A stretch of DNA of 64,000 nucleotides from Methylobacterium sp. 10 (GTDB taxonomy: Bacteria; Pseudomonadota; Alphaproteobacteria; Rhizobiales; Beijerinckiaceae), in assembly GCF_000519085.1 (NCBI RefSeq), contig NZ_KI912577.1:131501-195500 (forward strand). The letters run 5' to 3'. Under the pieces are notes generated by a model that saw only the letters and a list, made by a program, of their open reading frames with translations, ran no database searches and was not told where the DNA came from. The position numbers and the translations under genes are program-made. Within the stretch, counting starts at the first letter, position 1. Every line of letters starts with the position of its first letter. This document shows, one piece after another, positions 43,876 through 53,622 of this stretch.

Positions 43876-46035
43876 TCAGAATTTGGCGATGACCTGAGCG
43901 CGAACGATCCTCGGCGCGCCCGGGCTGATGTTGTTGTTCCCGTCCGCCGTTGCGATGTAGCCCCGGTCGAAGACGTTCTCGATGTTGACCTGCGCCCGCA
44001 CGAGATCCGTGACCTGATAGAAGAAACCGAGGTCGAAGCGGGTGTAACCGGGGAGCCTGACCGTGTTGTCGGCCGCCGCGAACGTATGGGTCTGGTGGAT
44101 CGCGCCGACGCCGAACGACAAGGACGGCGTGACCGCGAACTTGTTCCACAAGGTGACCGCGTTGAACGGCACCAACCCGACATGGTTGTCCGGAACGATG
44201 GCCGCAGAACTGAACCCGCTGACGATGCGCGCATCGGTGAAGGCATAGCCGCCCGCGACCTGCCACCAATCGGTGACGAAGCCGTTGGCGCCGATCTCGA
44301 CGCCCTTCGCGTTGGTCTGGCCGCTCAGCAGGAAGAAGCCGGGGCGGTTCGGATCGGCGAGGCGCTGGTTAAACCGGTCGAGGTCGTAAAGCGCGCCGGT
44401 GAGCTGGAGCGTCGAGGAGACGTCCCATTTCACGCCGACCTCGCGGTTCTCGAACCGCTCCGGCTCGGCGATGGCGAGCCCTTCGGACAATGCGCTGAAC
44501 TGGTCGCCGGCGGATGGCAAATACGACACGCTGTAATTGCCATAGAAGGCAAGATTGTCCACCGGCTTGAACACCAGCCCGATCCTCGGTGACAGCAGAT
44601 CGTCGATGCGGGAGTTGGTGACGTTGGTGCGCCGGTCCGTCGAGGAGAAATCGAAGTGATCGTAGCGTAGGCCGCCGATCACCTTGACATGCGGACCGAT
44701 CTCGATCTGATCCTGGACGTAGACCGCAGCCAGACCGAGGTCGTAGCGGCTATTGGCGGCCGAGGCCAGGTTGCGGAAAGTCACGGGGACCCGCGAGACC
44801 GGCGAGAGCGGGTTGACGGTCAGCGTCTGCGTTCCTGTCGTCGCGAAGAAGCCGTCTTCCCGGTAGGTGATGCCCACCTGCTTGCCGAGTTCGAAACCCG
44901 CGAGCAGCGTATGGGCCAGCGGCCCCGTGGCGAATTTATAGGTGAAATCGTTCTGGTTGAAGAAGTTCGTCCTGGGCGTGACGTTGTTGAACGCACTCAG
45001 ATCGACGGTCGTCCCGGCGGCGTTCACCGCGCCGCCGGCGCGGATGCTCGGATACACGACCTGATAGGCCTTGGCGTAATCGGCATAGCGGAACTGGCTC
45101 CGCATCTCGACGCCCGAAGCGAAGCGGTGATCGAGCACCGCCGTCGCGATATGCGCGTCGACGCGCGAGTAGCTGAGATCGGGATTGCCGAAGAAGGTTC
45201 TGATGTTGTCGCGATAGCGATAGGGCCTCCCTTGTTGGGACGGGATGCCGCGATCCGCCGTCCGGTCGTCGTGGAAGTACTCGTAGGATAGTTTCAGCGT
45301 GGTCTCTGGCCCAAGCAGGATCGTCGCCGTCGGGTTGATGCCCCAGCGCCGCAAGTCGACATAATCGCGATAGGTGCCGCTATCCTCGACCATGCCGTTG
45401 AGGCGGAAGAAGACGCTGTCCGAGACCCGGTCGCCGACATCCACGGCAACCCGTTTGTTGAAGTACTGCCCGCCCTGCAGGATGATTTCGCGCACCGGAG
45501 CTCCGGTGGCGTCCTTCAGCACACGATTGACGACGCCACCGCCTCCACCGCGACCGAAGATCATCGCGTTCGGCCCCTTGAGCACTTCGATCCGTTCGAC
45601 GTTGTAGAGATCGCGGTAGTACATGGCGTCGTCGCGAATGCCGTTGACGTAGAAGTCGGCGCTGGATTGCTGCCCGCGGATCACGACCTCGTCCCGGTTG
45701 GCGGCGCCCTGGTGCAGGAACACGCCGGGCACGTAGCGCAAAGCTTCGGTGACGCCCTGGAAACCCTGATCCTGGACCTGCTCCCGCGTCACCACCGTCA
45801 CCGACTGCGGGGTGTCGATCAACTGGGTGTCCGTCTTCGTCGCGCTCCGGCTGCGGTTGGCGCGGTAGCCCACGGTATTACCCCCCGCTCCGTCGACACT
45901 GAGCTGATCCAGGGTCACTTCGGTGTGGTTGCCGGGATCCGCCGCAACGGCCTGTGCTTCCGCGACCTGCACGTCCGATAGGAAAGGCACCGCCGAAAGA
46001 ACCGTGATCAGACGTATACGGGCGAAGGGATGCAT
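43876..46035 (-). CDS. TonB-dependent siderophore receptor
   Basis: This 719-residue outer-membrane protein imports Fe3+-siderophore using TonB energy. The N-terminus is a signal peptide (about 28 residues, ending near AEAQA). A plug domain follows (about 55-170: DTPQSVTVVTREQ, EALRYVPGV, RIEVLKGPNAMIFGRGGGGG), then a 22-strand-type barrel with the C-terminal ARAQ-like strand ending in Phe (QVIAKF). The plug pattern fits catecholate or hydroxamate siderophore receptors (FhuA/Fiu group). No siderophore synthesis, TonB or Fur gene is adjacent. Upstream DNA is AT-rich. Confidence 0.94.
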   Translation of the reverse strand: MHPFARIRLITVLSAVPFLSDVQVAEAQAVAADPGNHTEVTLDQLSVDGAGGNTVGYRANRSRSATKTDTQLIDTPQSVTVVTREQVQDQGFQGVTEALRYVPGVFLHQGAANRDEVVIRGQQSSADFYVNGIRDDAMYYRDLYNVERIEVLKGPNAMIFGRGGGGGVVNRVLKDATGAPVREIILQGGQYFNKRVAVDVGDRVSDSVFFRLNGMVEDSGTYRDYVDLRRWGINPTATILLGPETTLKLSYEYFHDDRTADRGIPSQQGRPYRYRDNIRTFFGNPDLSYSRVDAHIATAVLDHRFASGVEMRSQFRYADYAKAYQVVYPSIRAGGAVNAAGTTVDLSAFNNVTPRTNFFNQNDFTYKFATGPLAHTLLAGFELGKQVGITYREDGFFATTGTQTLTVNPLSPVSRVPVTFRNLASAANSRYDLGLAAVYVQDQIEIGPHVKVIGGLRYDHFDFSSTDRRTNVTNSRIDDLLSPRIGLVFKPVDNLAFYGNYSVSYLPSAGDQFSALSEGLAIAEPERFENREVGVKWDVSSTLQLTGALYDLDRFNQRLADPNRPGFFLLSGQTNAKGVEIGANGFVTDWWQVAGGYAFTDARIVSGFSSAAIVPDNHVGLVPFNAVTLWNKFAVTPSLSFGVGAIHQTHTFAAADNTVRLPGYTRFDLGFFYQVTDLVRAQVNIENVFDRGYIATADGNNNISPGAPRIVRAQVIAKF

Positions 46036-46403
46036 CGGCGCGTCTCAATTCTATTGGTACTATTCTGCATAAGGGGAAAAATATCACGCTTATCTGCAGA
46101 CCACATTCGTCTAATAGACACGCATATTTGATCGGCAACCTGCCATAGTCGGATTGACAACACTCCAATTTTATAGGTCATTTAATAAGTGTTCCAAGAT
46201 ACCGACTAAGCAACGGAACGCGCGGTAGAAAACTCCTCGCCTGCGAAGTAGCGCTGCGAGACGAGCACCTCTGGTTTCGCCAGAGCGATGCACAAATGTA
46301 TCACTTCGCACAGAGTCCCCCTGGGCCCCCGCGTTGAGCGCAGGCCCCGCCCATGCTAGGCGCCAGCCTCATTGTCCCGATCCGTCCGACCCGAGGCGCC
46401 CGT
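46036..46403. promoter_or_regulatory. AT-rich divergent spacer of the TonB receptor and purB
   Basis: The 368 bp spacer is AT-rich near the receptor (46036-46200), as expected for a regulated promoter. TCTGCA-TAAG and CTTATCTGCAGA occur there as an imperfect inverted pair (about 46054-46107). I cannot assign it to Fur, RirA or Irr. Confidence 0.4.
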
Positions 46404-47711
46404 ATGATTGCCCGCTATAGCCGCCCCGAGATGACGGCGATCTGGTCTCCCGAAAGCCGCTTCCGCATCTGGTTCGAGATCGAGGCCCACGCCACCACGG
46501 CGCTCGCCGAGATCGGCGTGGTGCCCAAGGAGGCCGCCGCCACGATCTGGGAGAAGGGCCGCGACGCGGTGTTCGACGTCGCCCGCATCGACGCCATCGA
46601 GGCGGTCACCAAGCACGACGTCATCGCCTTCCTGACGCATCTCGCCGAGATCGTCGGCCCCGACGCGCGGTTCGTGCACCAGGGTATGACCTCGTCGGAC
46701 GTCCTCGACACCTGCTTCAACGTCCAGCTCGTCCGGGCCGCCGACATCCTGATCAAGGATGTCGATGCGTTGCTCGCCGCGATCAAGCGCCGGGCGTTCG
46801 AGCACAAGCTGACCCCGACGATCGGCCGCTCGCACGGCATCCATGCCGAGCCGGTGACCTTCGGCCTGAAGCTCGCCCAGGCCTATGCCGAGTTCGAGCG
46901 CGCCCGCGCCCGTCTCGTCGCCGCCCGCGAGGAAGTCGCCACCTGCGCGATCTCGGGCGCCGTCGGCACCTTCGCCAATATCGACCCGCGTGTGGAAGAG
47001 TATGTCGCCAAGGCGATGGGCCTCACGCCCGAGCCGGTCTCGACGCAGGTCATTCCCCGCGACCGCCACGCCATGTTCTTCGCCACCCTGGGTGTCGTCG
47101 CCAGCTCGGTGGAGCGTCTCTCCATCGAGGTGCGCCACCTGCAGCGCACGGAGGTGCTGGAAGCGGAAGAGTTCTTCTCCGAGGGCCAGAAGGGCTCGTC
47201 GGCCATGCCGCACAAGCGCAATCCCGTCCTCACCGAGAACCTCACCGGCCTCGCCCGCATGGTGCGCTCCTTTGCGCTGCCCGCCATGGAGAACGTGGCA
47301 CTCTGGCACGAACGCGACATCTCGCATTCCTCGGTGGAGCGCATGATCGGCCCCGACGCGACGGTGACCCTCGACTTCGCCCTGGCGCGGCTGACCGGGG
47401 TGATCGACAAGCTGCTGATCTATCCCGAGCAGATGCAGCGCAACCTCGACAAGCTCGGCGGCCTCGTCCACTCGCAGCGGGTGCTTCTGGCCCTGACGCA
47501 GGCGGGCGTGTCCCGCGAGGACGCTTATCGCCTGGTCCAGCGCAACGCCATGCCGGTCTGGCGTGGCGAAGGCGACTTCCTCACGCTGCTGAAGGCCGAT
47601 GCGGACGTCACCGCGTCCCTGAGCCCGGAGCAGATCGAGGAGTGCTTCGATCTCAGCTATCATTTCAAGCACGTGGACACGATTTTTTCGCGCGTCTTCG
47701 GTACGGCCTGA
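46404..47711 (+). CDS. purB: Adenylosuccinate lyase
   Basis: PurB cleaves SAICAR to AICAR and adenylosuccinate to AMP, both with release of fumarate. The 435-residue protein has the fumarase/lyase signature SSAMPHKRNP at 265-274, the TSSDVLDT motif at 97-104 and GRSHGIHAEP with H144, all typical. The ATG at 46404 is chosen because the family begins MIARYSRPEM; the frame is open further upstream. The D-amino-acid aminotransferase gene follows after 102 bp, and purA is 1.5 kb downstream on the same strand. Confidence 0.97.
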   Translation: MIARYSRPEMTAIWSPESRFRIWFEIEAHATTALAEIGVVPKEAAATIWEKGRDAVFDVARIDAIEAVTKHDVIAFLTHLAEIVGPDARFVHQGMTSSDVLDTCFNVQLVRAADILIKDVDALLAAIKRRAFEHKLTPTIGRSHGIHAEPVTFGLKLAQAYAEFERARARLVAAREEVATCAISGAVGTFANIDPRVEEYVAKAMGLTPEPVSTQVIPRDRHAMFFATLGVVASSVERLSIEVRHLQRTEVLEAEEFFSEGQKGSSAMPHKRNPVLTENLTGLARMVRSFALPAMENVALWHERDISHSSVERMIGPDATVTLDFALARLTGVIDKLLIYPEQMQRNLDKLGGLVHSQRVLLALTQAGVSREDAYRLVQRNAMPVWRGEGDFLTLLKADADVTASLSPEQIEECFDLSYHFKHVDTIFSRVFGTA

Positions 47712-47732
47712 TCATAGATCGTACCCGACGCG

Positions 47733-47769
47733 GCGATCCGCGGATCACGCTTCGTGCTTCGCGGATCGC
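47733..47769. other. Hairpin between purB and dat
   Basis: GCGATCCGC (47733-47741) and GCGGATCGC (47761-47769) are perfect 9 bp arms around a 19 nt loop that holds a small CAC/GTG stem. No T run follows. It may be a weak terminator of purB or a regulatory leader of dat. Confidence 0.4.
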
Positions 47770-47813
47770 GTAGCGGCGAGGCCGCCGTTTCTATTCGGAG
47801 AAGAGGAAGTTCG

Positions 47814-48659
47814 ATGTCGCGCATCGTCTACGTCAACGGCGCCTTCGTGCCTTTCGAGGCCGCGACCGTGTCGATCATGGATCGGGGCTTCCTGTTCGCG
47901 GACGGCATCTACGAGGTGTCGGCCGTCCTCGGCGGCCGTCTCGTGGACAACGAGGCGCATCTGGCCCGACTCGACCGGTCGCTGGGCGAGATCGGCATCC
48001 GCAATCCCTACCCGACCGAAGACTGGATCCGGCTCGAAACCGAGTTGGTCCGCCGCAACAGCGTCGACGAGGGCCTCGTCTACATGCAGGTGACGCGGGG
48101 CGCCTACGAGCGGGACTTCGCCTTCCCGCCGGCCGAGACCGAACCCACCGTGGTGATGTTCACGCAGGCCAAGACCGTGGCCAGGAACCCGCTGGCGGAG
48201 CGCGGCGCCAAGGTCATCACCGTTCCCGACATCCGCTGGAAGCGACGCGACATCAAGTCGGTGGCGCTCCTCGCCCAGGTTCTGGCCAAGCAGGAAGCGG
48301 CCAAGGCCGGCGTCGCGGAGGCCTGGATGGTGGAGGACGGTTTCGTCACCGAAGGCTCCTCCTCGACCGCCTTCATCATCGCCGGCGGAAAGGTGGTCAC
48401 CCGCCCACTCTCGACTGCCCTGCTGCCCGGCATCACGCGCCTCGCCGTCATGCGCCTTGCCGAGGAAGCCGGACTGACAATCGAGGAGCGGCTGTTCTCC
48501 GTGGAAGAGGCGCTCGCGGCGGAGGAGGCCTTCTACACGAGCGCTTCCGCCTTCGTGATGCCCGTGATCGACATCGATGGGCACGAACTGGGCGATGGCA
48601 AGCCGGGGGCGCTGACGAAGCGTCTGCGTGCGCTGTACCTGGAGATGGCCGGGGCCTAA
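47814..48659 (+). CDS. dat: D-amino-acid aminotransferase
   Basis: This fold-type IV PLP enzyme converts D-alanine plus 2-oxoglutarate to pyruvate plus D-glutamate, supplying D-amino acids to peptidoglycan. The 281-residue protein has the PLP lysine in KRRDIKSVALLAQV (K148), the N-terminal DRGFLFADGIYE motif, and EGSSSTAFI near residue 180. The pattern is closer to Dat than to branched-chain aminotransferase, but branched-chain or lyase relatives cannot be excluded. AGAGGAAG at 47802-47809 supports this ATG. Confidence 0.87.
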   Translation: MSRIVYVNGAFVPFEAATVSIMDRGFLFADGIYEVSAVLGGRLVDNEAHLARLDRSLGEIGIRNPYPTEDWIRLETELVRRNSVDEGLVYMQVTRGAYERDFAFPPAETEPTVVMFTQAKTVARNPLAERGAKVITVPDIRWKRRDIKSVALLAQVLAKQEAAKAGVAEAWMVEDGFVTEGSSSTAFIIAGGKVVTRPLSTALLPGITRLAVMRLAEEAGLTIEERLFSVEEALAAEEAFYTSASAFVMPVIDIDGHELGDGKPGALTKRLRALYLEMAGA

Positions 48660-48705
48660 GCAGGTTTAGCAAAAGTGGTCACCGGTTTTGCGTCCCAAAA
48701 CCTGC
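48660..48705. repeat. 46 bp dispersed palindromic repeat, copy 2
   Basis: This is the second copy of the 34028-34073 element: the same length, 40 of 46 positions equal, and outer arms GCAGGTTT with AAAACCTGC extended by 2 bp. It starts one base after the dat stop, so it may fold in the dat mRNA 3' end. Confidence 0.8.
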
Positions 48706-48801
48706 CTCGGGGGCAGTCCGAAACAACCGGCCATCCGGTAGCACGATAGGAACTGCATCGCCGCCGGAACGGTTTGTCTCCCAACTTCCCGGGGGACATC
48801 G

Positions 48802-49140
48802 ATGCCGACACCGTTTCGTCACGCCGCACTGCTCGCTTTCGCTCTGACAGCGTCGGGTGCCTATGCCCAGTCGCCCGATGCTCCGCTGAAAGGGCGCGAC
48901 ACCTCCCCGAACATCCCGCCTTCGACTGAGACGGTGCCGGAGAAGGTCCGCCCGTCCGAGGATGGAACCGGAGGCTCGACCCTGAGTGACAAACTCGAGA
49001 AGAACGACGGCGTCATCACGCCGCCGGGCAATTCCGCCCCGGGCATGGTGGTCAAGCCTCCAGAGACCGGGAACAGCGGCATGCCGGTGATCAATCCGGG
49101 CCAGTTGCCGGGCCGCGAACCGGGAACCGAAGCACGGTAA
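48802..49140 (+). CDS. Small secreted hypothetical protein, 112 aa
   Basis: The first 22 residues form a Sec signal peptide (HAALLAFALTASGAYAQS, cleavage after AYA). The mature protein is about 90 residues, rich in Pro, Gly and charged residues with no predicted fold (PPSTETVPEKVRP, PPGNSAPGMVVKPPE), so it is probably disordered and periplasmic. I do not recognise its family. It lies between dat and purA with no clear functional link. Confidence 0.7.
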   Translation: MPTPFRHAALLAFALTASGAYAQSPDAPLKGRDTSPNIPPSTETVPEKVRPSEDGTGGSTLSDKLEKNDGVITPPGNSAPGMVVKPPETGNSGMPVINPGQLPGREPGTEAR

Positions 49141-49224
49141 GGCTCGGATGCTCCCAACCGTTCGAGCCCGGTTTGCTTGATTTCCTGCGAGGGATCGCGG
49201 AAAGACCCCGGAGATGCGTGTCGG

Positions 49225-49241
49225 CCCGCCCTTGCGGCGGG
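49225..49241 (+). terminator. Hairpin upstream of purA
   Basis: CCCGCC and GGCGGG flank CTTGC, followed by GCGTTTCC. It could end the small secreted-protein transcript. The stem is short and the T run is only three bases. Confidence 0.35.
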
Positions 49242-49276
49242 GCGTTTCCACGCGGGCACCGGACAGGTTGAAGTGA

Positions 49277-50569
49277 ATGGCGAACGTCGTCGTCGTAGGC
49301 GCCCAATGGGGCGACGAAGGCAAGGGTAAGATCGTCGACTGGCTCTCCGAGCAGGCCGACGTGGTTGTCCGCTTCCAGGGCGGCCACAATGCCGGGCATA
49401 CGCTGGTCATCGATGGCGTGACCTACAAGCTGGCTCTGCTCCCTTCCGGCGTCGTCCGAGGCGGAAAGCTGTCGGTGATCGGCAACGGCGTCGTCGTCGA
49501 TCCGTGGCACCTCGTGGACGAGATTGCCCGGCTTCAGGCGCAGGGCGTCGAGATTTCGCCCAAGAGCCTCCGCATCGCCGACAACGCGACGCTGATCTTG
49601 CCGCTTCACCGCGAACTCGACCATTTCCGAGAAACCTCCAATGCCGGTCTCAAGATCGGCACGACGAAGCGCGGCATCGGCCCCGCCTACGAGGACAAGG
49701 TCGGCCGCCGCGCCATCCGTGTGGTGGATCTGGCCGACGAGAGCACGCTGGAATCGAAGATCGAGCGGGTGCTCACCCACCACAACGCCCTGCGCCGGGG
49801 CCTCGGGATCGACGAAGTCGATGCCGGCGCGCTGCTCGCGGAGTTGAAGGCGATCGCGCCGACGATCCTCCCCTACGCCACCACCGTGTGGAAGCTCCTC
49901 GACGACGAGCGCCGGGCGGGCAAGCGCATCTTGTTCGAGGGCGCGCAGGGCGCCCTTCTCGACGTCGATCACGGCACCTACCCGTTCGTGACCTCCTCGA
50001 ACATTGTGGCCGCCCAGGCCGCCACCGGCTCCGGCATGGGGCCGTCGGCGATCGGTTACGTCCTCGGCATCGCCAAGGCCTATACGACCCGCGTCGGCGA
50101 GGGTCCGTTCCCCACGGAGCTCTTCGACGAGATCGGCGAGACGATCGGCGCCAAGGGGCGCGAGTTCGGCGTCAATACCGGGCGCAAGCGCCGCTGCGGC
50201 TGGTTCGACGCCGTGCTGGTGCGCCAGACCGTTCGGACCTCCGGTATCGACGGGATCGCCCTGACCAAGCTCGACATCCTCGACGGGTTCGACGAGATCA
50301 AGGTCTGCACCGGCTACCGGCTCGACGGACAGGTGCTCGATCACCTCCCCGCCAATCAGGCCGCCCAGGCCAAGGTCGAGCCGATCTACGAGACCATCGA
50401 GGGCTGGTCCGGCACCACCGCCGGAGCACGCTCCTGGGCCGACCTTCCCGCTCAGGCGATCAAGTACGTGCGCCGGATCGAGGAACTGATCGGAGCGCCG
50501 GTGGTGCTGCTCTCCACGTCACCGGAGCGCAACGACACCATCCTGATGCACAATCCCTTCGAGGATTGA
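49277..50569 (+). CDS. purA: Adenylosuccinate synthetase
   Basis: PurA joins IMP and aspartate with GTP to form adenylosuccinate, which PurB (encoded 1.5 kb upstream) converts to AMP. The 430-residue protein begins with [11 protein letters not shown] (catalytic D13) and GGHNAGHT (H41), and carries [16 protein letters not shown] and [13 protein letters not shown]. Length and motifs are normal. Confidence 0.98.
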   Translation: MANVVVVGAQWGDEGKGKIVDWLSEQADVVVRFQGGHNAGHTLVIDGVTYKLALLPSGVVRGGKLSVIGNGVVVDPWHLVDEIARLQAQGVEISPKSLRIADNATLILPLHRELDHFRETSNAGLKIGTTKRGIGPAYEDKVGRRAIRVVDLADESTLESKIERVLTHHNALRRGLGIDEVDAGALLAELKAIAPTILPYATTVWKLLDDERRAGKRILFEGAQGALLDVDHGTYPFVTSSNIVAAQAATGSGMGPSAIGYVLGIAKAYTTRVGEGPFPTELFDEIGETIGAKGREFGVNTGRKRRCGWFDAVLVRQTVRTSGIDGIALTKLDILDGFDEIKVCTGYRLDGQVLDHLPANQAAQAKVEPIYETIEGWSGTTAGARSWADLPAQAIKYVRRIEELIGAPVVLLSTSPERNDTILMHNPFED

Positions 50570-50589
50570 GCGTCCGGCCAAGGCGATGC

Positions 50590-50617
50590 CCACCGGTTCC
50601 TCCAGGGCAACCGGTGG
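50590..50617 (+). terminator. Hairpin after purA
   Basis: CCACCGGTT and AACCGGTGG form a perfect 9 bp stem with a 10 nt loop, 20 bp after the purA stop. No T run follows, so termination strength is uncertain. Confidence 0.45.
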
Positions 50618-50777
50618 ACGAATGACAGGGGATGAAGCGCCGTGCGGGTGGATGATGCCTCGTCCGAAGGGCGGACATCGCGGATGATGCCGACGTGCCT
50701 CGCCCAAGGGTGTTCCATCCCTGCAGTGAGAAGAGGGCGGCCTGCCGGCCGGCCCGTATAGGGCGGACCGAGGTTCG

Positions 50778-52349
50778 ATGGCCGACTATTACCCCTTGCT
50801 GGCACGAGCGCTCCAAGCGATGCCGGATCGTTCTCCGGCCTTGCGCAAGGCGGTCTACGACCGGGCCCGCGGTGCCCTGATCGGGCAGCTTCGCTCGCTC
50901 GAACCACCCCTGTCCGAAGCCGATATCGACCTCGAGAGCAAAGCCCTCGAAACCGCGATCAGCAGGGTCGAGAGTGAGCATGGCGGGCCGCCCGCCGCCG
51001 TTGCCAACGATGTCGCACCACCGGTCTTCGCCGTGCCGGAGGAGCGCGACGCGCTGCCGGAAGCGGAGGCGCCCGACCGATCCGCCGACACCGCCAGAGG
51101 TCGCATTACCGAGCCCGGCCTGCCGCCGGCCCCGGAGCCGAATCTCGGGATCCGCCCTTCCCGGCCGGATCGCCAGCCTGGCGGGCTGCCCGATGCGTCG
51201 GGGCCCGAGCCGCTGCCGCCGGTGGGGGACGGACCGGCTCCGGTCTCCCAGGAGCCCGCGCCGGTCCTGCCGATCAAGCCCCGCAAGGCGAAATCCGCGG
51301 ACAGGGTTGCCGACAGGAAAGCCGCCCGGGAAGCCGCGCGGAAGGCATCGAACGGCGAGGCCGCGAGCGAAGCCACCGAGCCGGAACCGGCCGCCGAGCC
51401 GACGCCCGAGCCGCTCCTTACCGAACGCGAGACGATGCCCGCCGCGGCGGATGGCGCCAATGCGCGCAATCGCCCGCGCATCGACGTGGTCGCCCCGCGC
51501 AAGGGCCGTCCTCGCCTGATCCGTAACATCTTCGTGGGAAGCGTCCTGCTCATTGTCGTCGGGCTGATCGCGGTAGCGGCCTTCATGCTGCGCGACAAAC
51601 CTTCGGACCTCCAGCCCAGCAACACGGAAGCTCAGGGGGAAGCCACCGATTCCGGGGCCTCGAAATATGCCGACCGGATCGGCGGGGAGGCGCCCGCCTC
51701 CTCGGAACGCCGCGATCCCTCCGCCCGCCAAGCGCCCGCCCGGCAGCCAGCCACGGCGCCGGCCGATCCGACGAAGCCGCCGGCCCAACCCGATGTGGCG
51801 GTTGCGCAGCGCGCCGTTCTCTTCGAGGAAAACACGGCGGGAGGAAACGCCCAGCCGATCACCTTCCAGGGTATGGTGGTGTGGCGCCTGGAGGCGATGA
51901 ATGGCGAACAGGGCCAGCCGCTGGAAACCGTCATCCGGGGACGTCTGACCTTTGCCGAGGCCGGCCTGTCGCTGGTCATGACCATCCGGCGGAATCTCGA
52001 CCCGACCTTCCCTGCCTCCCACACCATCGAACTGGCCTTCACCACGACGAGTCCGGCCGGAGACACGCATTCCGTGCAGGATGTCGGCCTGCTGAGTGCG
52101 AAGGATGAAGAGGGAGGCCGCGGGTCGCCGGTGTCGGGCCTGCCGGTGCGCGTAAAAGAGAACCTGTTCCTGATCGGCCTGTCGTCGCTGCAGGCCGACG
52201 TGGACCGCAACACCGACCTCTTGGAGCACCGCAACTGGTTCGACCTGCCGATGAAGTTCGCCGCCGGGCCTCGCGGCGTGCTGACCTTCGAGAAAGGCTC
52301 GTCGGGCAATCAGGTCATCCGCTCCGCCTTCGAGCAGTGGCGTCGATAG
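50778..52349 (+). CDS. Bitopic membrane protein with long Pro/Ala/Glu-rich cytoplasmic region, 523 aa
   Basis: This family is not assigned to a function. Residues 1-65 are a helical N-terminal domain (MADYYPLLARALQAMPD). Residues 66-245 are Pro/Ala/Glu-rich and likely disordered. One membrane helix follows at 250-271 (IFVGSVLLIVVGLIAVAAFM) with positive residues before it. The C-terminal 150 residues (from QRAVLFEEN) look like a folded beta-rich domain outside the cytoplasm. The gene stands between purA and convergent rpoH in an arrangement I associate with Hyphomicrobiales. Confidence 0.72.
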   Translation: MADYYPLLARALQAMPDRSPALRKAVYDRARGALIGQLRSLEPPLSEADIDLESKALETAISRVESEHGGPPAAVANDVAPPVFAVPEERDALPEAEAPDRSADTARGRITEPGLPPAPEPNLGIRPSRPDRQPGGLPDASGPEPLPPVGDGPAPVSQEPAPVLPIKPRKAKSADRVADRKAAREAARKASNGEAASEATEPEPAAEPTPEPLLTERETMPAAADGANARNRPRIDVVAPRKGRPRLIRNIFVGSVLLIVVGLIAVAAFMLRDKPSDLQPSNTEAQGEATDSGASKYADRIGGEAPASSERRDPSARQAPARQPATAPADPTKPPAQPDVAVAQRAVLFEENTAGGNAQPITFQGMVVWRLEAMNGEQGQPLETVIRGRLTFAEAGLSLVMTIRRNLDPTFPASHTIELAFTTTSPAGDTHSVQDVGLLSAKDEEGGRGSPVSGLPVRVKENLFLIGLSSLQADVDRNTDLLEHRNWFDLPMKFAAGPRGVLTFEKGSSGNQVIRSAFEQWRR

Positions 52350-52355
52350 GGGCGA

Positions 52356-52392
52356 CAAAAAGAAAGCCGGTGCCGCATCAGCGGAACCGGCT
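52356..52392 (-). terminator. Rho-independent terminator of rpoH
   Basis: AGCCGGTGCCGC and GCGGAACCGGCT form a 12 bp stem with one mismatch and an ATCA loop. Read on the minus strand it is followed by a TTCTTTTTG run, so it terminates rpoH. It could also act on the convergent gene. Confidence 0.8.
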
Positions 52393-52421
52393 CATCCATC
52401 ATCTGCCCCCGACGAAGCGTC

Positions 52422-53312
52422 TCAGGCGTGCGCGGCGGCCCGTGGTGCCTCACGGGTGGCGAGGTTGCGCTTGACCGCTTCCTGGATCTTCTCGAACGCC
52501 CGAACCTCGATCTGGCGGACGCGCTCGCGCGACACCCCGAACTCACCCGAGAGGTCTTCGAGGGTGATCGGGTCATCGGCGAGACGGCGCGCCTCGAAGA
52601 TGCGACGCTCGCGTGGATTGAGGACCGACAGCGCATCGCGCAGGGCGGTCAGACGGTTCTGGCCCTCTTCTTCGCGAGCAAGCACGGTTTCTTGGCTCGG
52701 GCTGTTGTCCACCAGCCAATCCTGCCACTCGCCCTCCCCTTCCTCACGCAGTGGAGCGTTGAGGGAGGTATCGCCCGAGAGACGGCGGTTCATGTCGATC
52801 ACGTCCTGCTCGGGCACGCCGAGCTTGACCGCGATCTGAGCCACCTGATCCGGCTTGAGGTCACCCTCGTCGAGGGCGGAAATCTTGCCCTTGGCCTTCC
52901 GGAGATTGAAAAACAGCTTCTTCTGGTTGGCGGTGGTGCCCATCTTCACCAGCGACCACGAGCGCAGGATGTATTCCTGGATCGCGGCCTTGATCCACCA
53001 CATGGCGTAGGTGGCAAGCCGAAAGCCTTTATCGGGCTCGAAGCGCTTGACGGCCTGCATCAGGCCGACATTGCCCTCGGACACGACCTCGCCGATCGGC
53101 AGGCCATAGCCACGGTAGCCCATGGCGATCTTCGCCACGAGCCGCAGATGCGAGGTGACGAGCCGGTGCGCTGCATCGCGGTCGCCCTGCTCACGCCAAC
53201 TCTTGGCCAGCGTGAACTCCTCGTTCGGCTCGAGCATCGGAAACTTGCGGATTTCATCGAGGTAGCGCGAAAGGCCACCCTCGGTGGCGAGCACGGGTAG
53301 TGCGCCTGCCAT
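52422..53312 (-). CDS. rpoH: RNA polymerase sigma-32 (heat-shock) factor
   Basis: RpoH directs RNA polymerase to heat-shock promoters. The 296-residue protein has sigma region 2 (LVTSHLRLVAKIA, GNVGLMQAVKRFEPDKGFRL, YAMWWIKAAIQEYIL), the RpoH box (QKKLFFNLRKAK) and region 4 (LEDLSGEFGVSRERVRQIE). ATG 53312 is chosen because AAGGAG sits 8 bp before it; another ATG six bases upstream has it too close. Alphaproteobacteria often have several rpoH genes; which copy this is cannot be told. Confidence 0.96.
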   Translation of the reverse strand: MAGALPVLATEGGLSRYLDEIRKFPMLEPNEEFTLAKSWREQGDRDAAHRLVTSHLRLVAKIAMGYRGYGLPIGEVVSEGNVGLMQAVKRFEPDKGFRLATYAMWWIKAAIQEYILRSWSLVKMGTTANQKKLFFNLRKAKGKISALDEGDLKPDQVAQIAVKLGVPEQDVIDMNRRLSGDTSLNAPLREEGEGEWQDWLVDNSPSQETVLAREEEGQNRLTALRDALSVLNPRERRIFEARRLADDPITLEDLSGEFGVSRERVRQIEVRAFEKIQEAVKRNLATREAPRAAAHA

Positions 53313-53622
53313 AGTCATCTCTCCTTGAAAGGTCCCCCGAACGGGCAGACCAGAAACGAACCGCCGCTCTTCGAGCCGACCGCCCCACTCCCCGAGCTTA
53401 CTCGGAAAGGAAACGGTGCGGTAGCGGTCCGTGACTCGACCATCGCCATCAACGCGCCAGCGAGTCGATCGACCGAAGGTGACACGAAAGGCCGCGGCCC
53501 GGGGTGCGCCGGCACACCTGTTTGCCGGCGACCCTTGACAGCGACCCCCGTGCAACAGGACCGGGGGTCGAGGGTTCCCCCCGCCCGGTCACAGGGCCGC
53601 GACCACGCGCGCTCCCGCTTCC
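53313..53622. other. rluD-rpoH spacer with hairpin
   Basis: The 310 bp carry the rpoH leader (AAGGAG just before the start) and an inverted repeat at 53542-53570 (CGACCCCCG and CGGGGGTCG, 11 nt loop), 53 bp after the rluD stop on the minus strand. It lacks a T run. No gene is apparent. Confidence 0.5.

Noticed and set aside
43785..44269. Minus-strand frames near the bpt and TonB receptor 3' ends
   Set aside because: Alternative frames of the receptor C-terminus, without motifs.
46036..46200. Fur-box-like sequence before the TonB receptor
   Set aside because: I could not find a convincing match to a Fur, RirA or Irr site, so only the AT-rich spacer is reported.
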